Below, in pieces: positions 27,561 through 39,900 of a stretch of DNA of 64,000 nucleotides. Where the stretch lies: contig JAAEAF010000104.1 in the NCBI GenBank assembly GCA_011037195.1, positions 1-64,000 on the forward strand, given 5' to 3'. Position 1 is the stretch's first letter. Each line of letters begins with the position of its first letter. This stretch comes from Triatoma infestans. Taxonomy: Eukaryota > Arthropoda > Insecta > Hemiptera > Reduviidae. Below the pieces are notes generated by a model. It had not been told where the DNA came from and did no database searches. It worked only from the letters and a program-made list of their open reading frames with translations. The position numbers were made by a program, and so were the translations under genes.

Positions 27561-27699
27561 CCCTAACAATGCTAGGAGTGTCATCGCTGGATGGCTTCTC
27601 CACTCGAGTTCCTTAAGCCAACAGTATCAGCAGCGAGCAATAAGAATTATTGTTGTGATGTAACAGATTTTGCTTTATGCAATAAATAAATAAAAAAAT

Positions 27700-28002
27700 G
27701 AAGTGTACGCTTTTTTTTCAATTAGGTAGGTAAGTCTTTATTGAATATATTTGCACTTTTTACATTAGTTGTATCAATTAATATTTAAATTACTATATTT
27801 TTACTATTATTAAATTAATATTAATAATTGACTGTATTCTAAATATGTAAAGACATAATCAATGGCCGAAGCCGTCTGAGGAGTCTAATTGTATATTTAA
27901 TATTTAAAGTTTATAAAGATTATAGAAACAAAACAAAGAAATACAGAGAATACTATTTAAACAAAAATGAAATCTTTGAGAAAGAATAAAAATATCTAAA
28001 TA
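27700..28002. other. AT-rich spacer between two LINEs
   Basis: About 300 bases of AT-rich sequence between the A-rich tail of the plus-strand Jockey-like LINE and the T-run that ends the minus-strand LINE. Nothing recognised. Confidence 0.5.
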
Positions 28003-30570
28003 ATTTTTTTTTTTTTTTTCCCTCCATCATTATTATTATTATTATTATTTTTAAATTATCATTATTACTATTTCTTGTAAAACAATTTCTATCATTACAT
28101 TACTTTAAAAACGAAACATTAATAATGCAATATTCTAGTTCTAAGGTCCAATGCATTTCTACAGTAGTTAGCCAACAACTTCCAATTACTCCCATTTAAT
28201 AGATCCAATATATAAATTTTATCAATATTTTCGTTGTTAAAAAACTGCAGCCTTATTTCTCTATATTTGCTACATACAACAAGGAAATGGTATAAATCTT
28301 CAATTTCATTTGAATGGCAAACTTGACATGTAGAATATTCATTTTCATCTTTGAAACGGGGCGTAGCCGAGATGCAATAGCTCACCTCTAACTTTAAATA
28401 TAATTCTTACACTTGATAACGGTAAGCTACTGTATAAATAATTAGTGGCCATACTATAACTCAATTCTTTACCCAACATATACCTACTAGAGCTATTAGA
28501 ATCCTCTAAAAACTTCATTTTATAATGCTCTGCTAATGTCTCCCTAACCAAAGGTAATTTATCCACCCACATGTGAATATTTTGAACGTTTAACGTTATC
28601 TCCCAAATTGAATTTCAAAATATAATTATTTATTGCACGAACCCAAGACACGTCTCGTTTAATAATTTCCATCGCAATAATCCTTGGCAGTCTGGAATTT
28701 GGCATGTTCAACACCTTAATTATGTACTGATGGTGAAGTTTCATTGTAAAGAGTAATGTCGGCCCTATTCCCGTCTCTGTATGTATGAATGCGACGCGTG
28801 TATTGTTTGGCAATCTAAATAATTTTTTAATAAAATATCTATATAATTTTTCCACATCTTCTTGCCATTCTCCCCCCCATACTTGGGCACCATAACACAT
28901 AATCGACCGACAAGCACTATAAAATATTCTCAGCTTCGCCTCGAACAATACCAAATTACTCTCCATCAATTGCTTCCAAACTGAATTTAAAGCGGACTTT
29001 GACTTTTTCAGCTTTTCTTTATGATTCTCAAGAAATGATAATTTGGGTGTAAGTATAATACCTAAATACTTAAATTGGTTCACAACCTCAATTTCCTGCT
29101 TGTCGTAAAACCACTTTTCATTTTTTGATTTTCTCCCTCCGTTACAAAAAATCATAATTTTGGACTTCTCTAAATTTAATCTTAGGTTCCACGTATTCAC
29201 ATATTTAACGAGACTGAGAATCATACGCTGCAATGTTTGAGGTTCCGAGGCTAAAATAACAATATCGTCGGCGTATGCTAATATTTTCACCCTTCTATCG
29301 CCTATATGTACCCCGCCACCTTCTAAATGTTCTTCAATGTCGTTGATGAATAAAGAGAATAGTAAAGGGCTCAATAAGCAACCCTGTTTTATACCCATCT
29401 TGGTGTCAAAAAACCCCGTTAATCCTTGTTTACAGCAAACTGCACTCTTAGTTTCATTCATCAAATTTTTTATAGAATTCAATATTTTTGTCGAAATTCC
29501 CAATTGTGTGAGTTTGTAAACTAAAGCATGCCTGTCCACCGTGTCATATGCGCAGGAAAAATTAATAAAAAAAGCATATATCTTATTTCTTTTTGTACTT
29601 AATTTAATTTTCACCAAGTTTACAAGATTAAAAATATTGTCTATACTTGAGAAATTCTTTCTAAACCCGCTCTGAAATTCACTTAAAATGTTGTCGGACC
29701 ATACACTTAACCGTTCTAGGAGCAATCCCGTGTATAATTTCCCAATTGAATTATTAAAAGAAATTCCTCTGTAATTACTGACTATATCTTTGTTCCCTTT
29801 TTTGAAAAAGGGAAAAATAATGGAATCTCTAAAGCTATTCGGGATTAATGAACTATCAAAAATCTTATTAAAAATATTCAATAGCAAATTCAAAAAGGTG
29901 TCTGATGCATTCTTAAAAAATTCTGATGTAATTCTGTCCGTGCCCGGCGCTTTATTATTTTTTGTATTCCCAACAACTTTTAGCAGCTCGTCAATAGTAA
30001 ACGGCCTATCTATATCATCATTTATAATAAATGGTTCCGCATATTGTACTCTACCCCCAGTTAATGACACATTGAACATATTTCTAAAATGGTTTACCCA
30101 GTCCTTAGACTCTATTACCTCAGAACATACGAAACTTTTTTTTTAAGTAAACATACCGCATCCCAAAAATCTTTACTATTTTTAGAATTGTTAAGTTTAT
30201 TTATTATATTTTATTATATTCTTATTATATTCTCTCTTTTTCTTTGTACATAACTCTTTAAATTTACTGTTTTTTTCTAAGTATAAAAGCTTATCTTCCT
30301 CTCTGTTTGATTTCCTAAAGCGATTAAGATATAAAAAAGTTATGGTTCGAGCATCACGGCACTCCTTATCATACCACTACTGTTTGAAATTAAAATTTGT
30401 TTTTGGTTTAGGATTATAACCCGCAGCAGTTTTAATTACATTACATACTAAATCGACATCAGGATTTTCACAAATAATATGGTTAATTATAAAATCTAAT
30501 TTTTTTTTATAAAATTTTTGCTCTTGTATATTCCAATTTAACTTCGGGCAGAGAGGCCTTTTTTTCAATT
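28003..30570 (-). mobile_element. LINE with long RT frame, 5' truncated
   Basis: A minus-strand non-LTR element whose 3' end is the T-run at 28003-28020 (a poly(A) tail on the element's strand), next to (ATT)n at 28022-28050. Coding relics run up to about 30570, where the dispersed repeat begins, so the endonuclease is missing. The clade cannot be settled by eye; motifs resemble insect CR1/L2-like LINEs. Confidence 0.75.
28119..30568 (-). pseudogene. LINE reverse transcriptase with 506-aa open frame
   Basis: The longest frame is 30079-28559. It shows NNKAPGTDRITSEF, SNYRGISFNNSIGKL, FFINFSCAYDTVDRHAL, GIKQGCLLSPLLFSLFIND and the catalytic AYADDIVILA, followed by a long thumb and linker. Upstream, the 30377-30568 frame and another up to 30150 give linker sequence; the frame is lost in an A-run (T9 on the plus strand) near 30135-30145. 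Downstream, two shifts, near 28565 and 28370, separate the C-terminal block CQVCHSNEIEDLYHFLVVC, a zf-RVT Cys/His cluster. Relatively few breaks suggest this copy is younger than most relics here. Confidence 0.75.
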
Positions 30571-30589
30571 ATAATGTACGTCTAAGTAA

Positions 30590-30735
30590 TATTTCAGTTT
30601 TTGTGATTTTCTCCATAAAAACACCGACGAATTTTATTAAATTTGGTATACTAACTTAAAGTTTGTCGATTACAATTTTAAGAGTAAGAGAAAGTTGTGT
30701 CAGTGTTCCACACCAGATTTTTTTGTTTTCTAATT
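30590..30735 (-). repeat. Dispersed repeat, reverse fragment
   Basis: gtgattttctccataaaaac followed by accgacgaattttattaaat matches the copy at 61935-61980 closely, including the atactaact..aaatttgtc block after it. It abuts the 5' truncation of the LINE at 30570. Confidence 0.55.
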
Positions 30736-30739
30736 AATA

Positions 30740-33700
30740 AAGTAACTAATTAAAATTAGTATATTTGTAGTTACAAACATGGCCACCAGATAACAACACC
30801 TACTGAGAAATCAATTTTATTTATGGTTATACAGTTTGTCACTAGGTGTCACTACTTACTTGGGAATCCATTACGCTAACCACTTCCCGTCCCTTCACAA
30901 AGACGCATTTTAAACCATTCACATCACAGGATGGCGCTGTGATCGGGTGGCAAATTTTGGAACTACAATTTGTATATCTGGAAGCTTATGCTTTCTAGCG
31001 GCAATTATTTGAACTACTACAAATTCTAGATTAAGTAAGTGCTGATTCCTGGCGGTGAATTCAGAAACGTTAATTTTATTTGTTTTTAAATAATTTTCTT
31101 TTTTATTTCAACTAAAATGTAAAATTTGAATTATTTTTATTTTTTTTTTATAAGAATACAGTCCTAATTTTTTTACTATAAACTTCATCTACAACTATTA
31201 CATTCTTAAAGCAATTAGACAAAAAAAAAATTATATTTGTTCCTTAGCTCTATCTTTTTTTTATGACTTTTATTAATTATTCAATTATTTGTTAAAGGAG
31301 GCTAATTGTGACTCTAAAATTAATTAAGTTACTTTCTCTCTTATTAAGTTACATGCATTTATTATATTTAATACCGATTTAAAATATTCTTCCAAATAAT
31401 TGTGAAGGGTATCTGTCCTGAACAAATTGTCCTGCAAATTGCCGTCATAAGCATTGATATTGGATTGATAGAGAGCTTGCTATATCATACAATCCAATTT
31501 TATTTAGGTAAATAGTATAATCCTCATCTCAATTATTTATCTGTAATACATGTCCACTAACCGTTTATTTGCAAATGAATTATACAATAAAGGAATGAAG
31601 GGTGATTGTTTTACACCATATTTCTTTTTCCTAAATCGTGGCAGTAGACTATACAAATTTAGGGATGTCAAATCTAGACTATGAGGGAAAATGCAGTCTT
31701 TGTCAACAGAGCATCATTTTGATTAGGAACATAATTTTTTTCTTGTACAACCTTTATTTGAATCTTATTTATCGCATTATTTGTTTGTCTCAAAAGTTTT
31801 ATTTTAGGTCTTCATCAGTTATTTATGGGTACTTTAGAGAAAAGCATATTGCTAATCAGTTATTTTAGTGATACTTTAGAGAAAAGCATATTGCTATTGT
31901 TCCTTCAGAAAAATGTGGCAAATAAAAGTGATAAGAATTTATACGTGTAGATAGTATTCAACATTTAAAAAAAATCTTTGCAGCCAATTTCGAGAAAATC
32001 ACGAAAAAGTGAAAAAAAAGGATTCAGTAAATTCGTACTGTCGGGTGGATTTTGCCGTCCGTGCAATCCAAAGAGTAAATTCTGGCAAACTGAATTAATT
32101 AACTAGTTTCGGTCTTAATTTGTTTACAAAGTTAAGCCTTTGCACTTCTATGGCCAGTTGCAGCGCTCGCTCTAGCGGTTACGTCGCCCCTGACAAAAAG
32201 ACAAATTGCCACACCCTTCATATATATACACTACCGATCAGAAGTTTGAGATTATTTTATTTATTTTTTTAATTTAAGGCGCTTCAACATCTAAGTTTGG
32301 GGCTAGTAAAAAAATTTAGTTATTTACTAAAATTCTTTAAAGAAAAATATAGTTACATTGTAATAAGAATTTTCCAGTAACGTGATTTATGCATAATACC
32401 TCCCCCATTTAAATGGCACCTTTTAAAATAAATTTTATTACTTAATATACCTCGAAGGATACCTTCATACGCCCGCAGCATTTGCGGTTGCCCAGGAGCC
32501 TCATTCACGCTTCTATCATGGAACGGATAGAAGAATAGCATCTGCGATGGTGGGAAAGAACACCAGGCCAGAGGCAAGATAAATTCTTTGTTAAGACATT
32601 TACCTATATTCACCAGGGATCTACTGAGCCATAGCCAAAGAGATATAAGGATAATAGTGGGTCTACTGACAGGGCATTGTAGGCGGCTGAATAGACACAT
32701 ACACCATTTACTACTAGCAGACCACGCGTTATGCCGTTTCTGCAGGGCCGGGGAGGAAACGTCCTTTGTGTGTGTGCTGGCCTGGCGAGGACAAGGTTTC
32801 TTCAACTGGGGGCTTCAATCCCGAAGCCACGAGCTTCATGACGGAGCCACTTTCAGCTTTGCTGGGCCTGATTAAGAGGGCGAAGCTGAGGGATGTCATA
32901 CTCATAGACTTTGGCCTTTGAGAAACAATTTACCTCTTGGATTTGTTAGTAATTCACAGAGAATAATTTCTTTCAAATTATTGATTCTGTTTATAGATTA
33001 GGACTTTTTTCTATAAAAAGAATTGCGCTTATGCAGCAATAAGCATCGATCTGTGCGGCACGGGGTAAAAAGGTAATGATTCCGCCCTTTTTTATTCGCG
33101 GAACGATGAGCATATGACATGGTTGAAGCAGAGAAAAAACGTCCTATCTAAAATGTCCTTATTAATTGGACAATCCAAAAAATACTTTTTGGAGAATCTA
33201 TCTTGGGGCTTAATTTTGGAAAGTAGGATTAAGCGAAAGGTAAAATTACTGCTTATTGCAAACTACACTTTTGACCAATTGCAAGCCAAAAGGCAAAAAA
33301 AGCTCCACATAGATTTCTCGAAATTAATATTTCTTAAAATATTAAAGATATGTATCCTCAAAAAGAAATAAATACTTTACATCTTAAACGACTACTACAT
33401 TCCTATATTCTTTCTAAAATACTTTAATATTGAGCTCCTTTACATGAGCTTTTATTAACAGTTGTTTGGAAAAGATGGTGTTTGAAACTTATTTCGTTTC
33501 TCTAGGGCCAATAGAAATTCGGTGAGGCTTAAGAAACAAAAGCATTATCGAGTTTCCTACCATAATACTAATACTCACATGCATTTTCAAAATCCCTTCC
33601 CTTTAGAACGGAATGATTCCCAAAAAAAGGTAAATTCGTAAATAAAAAAAATTTAATATCAAAACATATTTCGGATAATTTATGGTTACATCAACTCCAA

Positions 33701-33815
33701 CTATATCTATTATATTTATATATTTATTATATATTCATTATGATCTGAACATTCACAACATTGCTTGAGAATTATTGTTTCATTATTTTCATTAAACTCA
33801 TTGATGTTTTAAACT
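30740..33815. other. Intergenic DNA downstream of Cdc37
   Basis: Mostly unrecognised. It holds a forward dispersed-repeat fragment at 31880-32060 (attcagtaaattcgtactgt) and the ttaaggcgcttcaacatcta motif at 32274, and a LINE tail listed separately. The frame at 33114-33371 shows no domain. Confidence 0.45.
32585..32925 (+). pseudogene. R1/I-like LINE C-terminal relic
   Basis: The plus-strand frame reads VGLLTGHCRRLNRHIHHLLL and then ALCRFCRAGEET, the end block of LINE polyproteins with RNase H. It is the same protein segment as GVLTGHCRLNKHMHRMGLA in the element at 59538-60689. Stops follow. Flanks are unrelated. Confidence 0.6.
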
Positions 33816-33821
33816 TTTATT
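33816..33821 (-). terminator. Poly(A) signal, Cdc37
   Basis: TTTATT on the plus strand, AATAAA on the coding strand, about 95 bases after the Cdc37 stop codon. Confidence 0.55.
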
Positions 33822-33914
33822 AAGCTAGAGGAATATTTTGTTTATGAACAAAAAAATGATATATTAAATTTACATGAATTTGAATATACAAGTAAATGAA
33901 TTACTAAAGGTACA

Positions 33915-36900
33915 TCATTCATTTTTTTCAGCAGCAGTTGCAGGATCTGCTGTCGCAGGATCTATTTCCCCATTATTTTCATTATTCTCCGCTTTCTTCC
34001 CGCCTTCAGGAAGCCACAAACCGGAATCCACACATCGTGCCATGTGGTAAGCCGCTTCATCTTGAGGCATTTTGGCGATAGTATCTTGCAACATTTTTAT
34101 GTCTTGTTTTTCAAAACACTCCTTTAAACACTAAATAAAAAAATATCAAATGTCATCATTAAAAGCTTTTTTTTTTTTTACTTCACCTAATTAAAAAAAA
34201 AGGCAGAATCAAGATATACCTATGTATAAGATGAAAAACGGCAAAAATGAGCAATTAATAAAAAGTAATTTCCTGAAAGCACTACAGTACTCTCAGACAA
34301 GTTGGCTCAATGCAATTAATAAATTAGACCTTAGATCCTTATTCAAGTTTCTAGGTATAGTCTCTGTATCGTGAATAAAATTGGAAGCTATATGGCAGCG
34401 GAACCAGACACAATTCCAGAAAATTGGATATCGGAGTGTCTTATCTTCCATGGGCCATTCCGCCAATTATTTTTTTTTTTTTTTTAATTTGTACAGAGTT
34501 ATTTCATCACTAATATATTTGATGCAATGATAATTTTATTTTATTAATAACAACATAATCATGTGAAGGATATTTGTTTCAAATAAAAGTAAATTTTCTC
34601 ACCTGAGGCAATGATTCGAAGACTTCCACTGGATCAAGTCCACCTGGACCTAGCCTAGCCTGCCTTTCCTCTTCTTCTTGCTCTATGAGAGCTGCTTCAA
34701 GTTTTTCCTTTGCTCTTTTACTAACTCTTTCTTGAAAAGCTTTTAATTCATCATCAAAACTTGCTTTATACTCAGGATTAGCTTCTTGTATCCTAAAATA
34801 TTTTTTCGTTTTGCAAATTTTGCTAAACTTGTTTTATAAAAACATGAAAATAAAAGTTATTTATAATAAATTAAAAACTTACTTTATAAAGAACGAGCTA
34901 ACACAAGACCTTGGATCAACCTCTAACTGTTTAGACAGTTCTAATATGTACTGCATGCATATACATTGATGAGCTACATGTTGTGAGAGCATTTGTTTCT
35001 AAAACAGTAAATATTAATATGTTGATATAGAATTTTCTCAAGATATAAATGCATTAGGCGCAAAATTCAATGAACTCTTCATGTTGCATTTGAATGAAGC
35101 CGGCCTTCTCAAACAAAACAAAAACTGTATTCAGCTTCACAACAAGCCAAATACGAAATATAAAAATACCCAACTGAATTTTGGTCAACCATTAAGAAAT
35201 TTCGAATAAAGCCTAAAACAGATAATATAATTTCAATAAAACAATGGGAAGACTTCTATAATAATTTATTGCCTCCAAAAATTGATTCTGAAGTAAACTT
35301 TTTTCACTATTATATTCCGGAATAAGACTCAGAATTTACCGCAAACGAACTCAAGCTACTATAGACTCATTAAAAAATAATAAAGCAACAGTTCGGATAA
35401 AATACTGAGTAATACTTCAAAAATTTGAATAATTATTGGTTTTCGCAGGTTTTAAGGCTATTTAACAGAGTTTGGTAGAGAAAAATTTTCCCTCCAACTG
35501 GACTGGAATTGAAGTGTTTATGCTGCACAAAAAAGATTTGAAATCTGTTCAAACAACTATAGAGGCATTTTCATTTTAAATAATATTTTAAAATTATTTA
35601 ATAAAATATTATATAATAGATTAATGAATTGGGTAGAAATAATCTGATTCCGGACGTAAAAATGGGTTTCAGAAAGTAGAAAGTGTGCAGCGACAATGTC
35701 TGCACATTAATTTCTACGGTAAATATTGTATGAAGTTTAGGAAACTTGCCTCAATATAATAGTGCCACTTGCTTGTCTTATTTACCATTTATTAAAAAAA
35801 TAAATAAATGATTGATTAATTAAACTTCAAGTCCTATTAATATTATATATGAAGATACTTTTGATTTCCAGTTTTGTTTGTTTGTTTTTTTGCAGGCATT
35901 TTATACTTTATATTTTTTTGTAAATTACTTACATCCAATTCAGAATAAGGTTTATGTTGTACTATTCACTTCTTTAATATTGGTATTCCTTACACACCTT
36001 TTTTTGTGACTGGCTTTGTTATATTATTATTAGGTTTGGATACCTAATACTTTAAATTTTACTTATATTTCTTTTGTACTGGCCAAACTAAACTCATTGC
36101 TATGAGATTGTATCTTTAAAAGCAATAAAGTTTGTATTGTATGGTAATATTAATGTGATCAAATTTTATTATTAGCTGAATTTTTTATTATTAAAAATAT
36201 TTACTTACATCCTCCAATTCCAAATTGATGCACCACATTACGAGGTAATTAGCAGTATCTTCACAAACAAGTTGAGGATGTTCTTGTAAAAATCTTTTGC
36301 TATCATCATATTTTCTTAGCATACCATACTCTTTAAGAAGCTTTTCGTTTTCTTTGATAAACGCTTTCATTCGCTTTTCTCGTTCTTCATCCGAAAGTTT
36401 TTCATTTTGACGAGGTGCAGGCTTATTAATAACAGTTTTAGTAAAGCCTGGATTACTAATTGTATCTACATTCCACGGAGTAACCTTGAATAAAAAATTA
36501 ATTCTTTCTAAAATGATAATAAAATATTTAATGATTATAAAAGTAAAAAATAAAAGTTGATTACCCTCTCTTTAGTTTTAATTTCTTCTTCTTTTTTTTT
36601 AATTTCTTTTTCTTCTTCCATAAGTTTCTCTAATTTTTTGTTCAGTTCTGAAATATCAAGGCCTTTCTCCTTTGCCTCGCTGACTTGTTTTTTAACATCT
36701 TGCAAGTTTTTGATATTTCTATAAAATTAGTTTTTTTTAGCTGATCAATTTGGGTGAAATAAAAGAATATGAAATCACATTATATATAATAATATATCAT
36801 ATATATATATATATATATATTATAATTAAATTATATAAAGACCAAATCATATTATAAAGATCAAATCTATTTCAAATCACGCAGGATCATAGTATACCAA

Positions 36901-39900
36901 ATTATTTTTAACATAGTATTGACTCAAAAATAAATAAATACATGAATAAGAATCATCTAGTGTGAAATGCTCATATTTAGTCAAGCCTTTCTTTTATTGC
37001 AATTATAAATTCTGACAATTTTTCTTCAAATTAATTTTTGTATTAAATGATTAGTTGGTTCTAATATTACATATAATTTTAAGTGCTGGGGAATTACCTC
37101 ACACAGTCTTTCTGGTTTTTAGGGCATAAAGCTAACTAGACTGACAGTCTGCATTTCTATCAATGCAGCAAAACTAAGAACTCAGGTACAAGTAAGCCTA
37201 AAGCCATACTGCCTGAGCCTCAGCCATTACATTTTTCCATCCTTCATGATCCTTCGCCGCCATTCTCCAACTACGCAGGCCGACTGGCTCCAAGTCCCTC
37301 AGCCATCTCAGTCTTGGGGCCTTCTCCCACCCGGATGCCCATTTAATGCTCTCTTTGGGACCCTTTTATGTAAGACACAATATCAGCCTCCTCACCAGAA
37401 TATCTTCAAATAAGTTTAAAAAAATCTCATTCATACAGAGAAAGAAGCCTTTACCAAAAATCTTCAAACAAGTTCGTAGATGGTTACTCAATTTTGGTTG
37501 CTCCTCTGATGTTAGGAATTATATCGAATGTTTCTAGACAACATTCTATCACTGGTGAACCAAAATTTGTTCTTGTGATTGAAACCAAGTATATCTATGA
37601 GGAAGAAATATCTTGATATTTCTTGAATTTCTACTGAAGAAATATTTTGTTATTCAGAGATTTTTTTTGCCACGACAGTCTGGTTCATCTTTTGATTATG
37701 ACGGGTTTCGAGCGTTGGCCCATTTTCAGGATTTGTTGATAAACAGTGTAACATCAGGGATTTGCACAGGGAACACATAGATTATCATATTTGTAAGTTT
37801 TAGATCCCACGAGCTTCCTTAATGTTATAGATTTGTATATCACAAACAACGCCTCTATCAATCCCAACATGACTAATTGACAGTTTAGAGGTAAGCCTAA
37901 CGTCATAACCAAATTTGTTTAACTTTGCCATAAATATTAATAAGTTACTAATTTATAAAACTAAAAGGTTCTAAAATGTATTCCAATTTTTGCAAATACT
38001 ACTTACAGTGCGGCAACTTATTGTGGAACCTGTAGGAATTAAATGACGGCGCAGTTAGAAGAAGGTTTTGTGATGGACGGAAACAATTGTTCTAGATTCC
38101 ACAACTAAGTTGTCGAGTTATTAATCGGAGAATTAAAAAATCGGTTTTGTAAAAAAAATAAATAAATTAAATCTATCAGCGGGTATTACTTGTTTACATT
38201 ATACAGGTGAAAGAATACTTACTGTTTTTTTAATTTCTCAAATTCTTCTTTTTCGCGCTTCTGCTCTTCCATTCGTTCGAGTCTTGCTTGATGGCGCCAT
38301 CGGAAAAGCGATGGTGTATCAATATTTGGGTGCGTTTCATCTTCATCGTCTGATATCTTCAAAGAAAGGTATATAAATTTGATTTTTAATGGTTTCATGA
38401 ATGCTGTGTAGAAAATCTCAGTGAATTCTCTTCAAAAGATTAATAGAAAATAGAAAAATTATGAGTTTCTTCAACATGAAGGGGGAGAAAATAATTATTT
38501 AAAAGAATAAAAATAAATCAAATTAACCAACAGTAATATATAATTTTCATAAAAGATATTTTTTTTAAGCCTCGGCTTGGTAGATAAATTCCAATGGCAA
38601 ACTTTTATGAACCAACTAAAGCCGAAAACTCCGCATTAGTGAAATAGATTTGGTACTTTTCCAATTTCCACCTAAAGCTTTTACATCTTTAAACTTGTAT
38701 GTAAATAAATAAGCAGTTCTGAGACTACGTGAAGCGTTGTCATTGGCCACTCCATACTTACGCAGATACCACACTTAATCAGAACAAGATAGCCAGAAAA
38801 GTAGAGATCTAAAAATATGATTCATCCTTTTGTATATTTATTTCCTAAGAGCAAGTCAAATAGATTGCTCCTATGAAGCCACGCAATTTTCTGGTTATAA
38901 AATATCATATAGGTCATCTGTATGAAGTTCATCCTCATTTTATTATTTTCTACCTTTTCTTTTATCTTCATATAAATATCTCTAAATAAATACCTAAACG
39001 CCTATTTCAAGAAAATGATCGGTAAATGCCATTTCAGTATTGCTTATATTCAAACACTGCCTATGTATTATTCAAATTCAAACCATTTTTCGGAAGCAAC
39101 TCTAAATGAAAATAAACTTTGTCCCTCTTTTAAAGTCAGAAAAAGCAAATAACGCTATCGTCTGGCATTTCTTATCACGTCAGAAATTCAATATTCTACA
39201 TTCAGTAAAAAACAAAAAAATCAAGAGAAATAAATGATTCCCCTTTATTAATGAATTTTTGACACCTTGTTTATTTCGTTCATTAAAACCTTCAAAACTT
39301 TATTTTACTGTATTATCCTTAGCACAACAAACTTCTTAAACTTGAAGTTATGGTGTAAATTTCAATCTCGAACTTTGCCCTGCAAAGGATACATTTTTTT
39401 TTTTTTTTTTACCTTTAGTTTCAAACAATGCATAAGATTAAAAGCAAGCAACAGATATAATATGTATATTTACATTATATGGGAAACCTTTAAATGTGAA
39501 ATATATTCCTTTAAGAAGTAAGCAAAAAAGTGCACAGAACCTATTATGCAATTGTTAAAACTTATAGTGACAAATTTACTGAACAACTTGCATATAAAAT
39601 ATAAGGTTTCATACAACTTTCTCAGAAGAGAAATTCTTTGAACCATTATACCTCACAAGGAAACAGTCAACAACTTTTTTGCCTTTAGGTTTTTTCTATA
39701 GTGATGAGTCTATGATCAGAGACATTTTCCGTGGTAGCCTGCTTCATTTTGTGGTCATCGACCGGTCTCGGGCGTTCGCCCATCCTCAGGATGCGTTTTT
39801 TAGACAGTGTGACAACACAGACTCGTACAGAGCAAAGTTAGTTTCACACTAAGAACGCCCGAGACCGGTCGATGACCACAAAATGAAGCAGGCTACCACG

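Larger units (their letters stand above)
23383..27699 (+). mobile_element. Jockey-like LINE, nearly full length, decayed
   Basis: A plus-strand non-LTR retrotransposon of about 4.3 kb: a 5' leader (from about ggacggagcgg), a Gag-type ORF1, an ORF2 with AP endonuclease and reverse transcriptase, and a 3' tail ending in AATAAATAAATAAAAAAA at 27681-27698. Both reading frames are broken several times. There is no RNase H or LTR, as expected for the Jockey clade. The 5' limit is approximate and no target duplication was confirmed. Confidence 0.8.
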
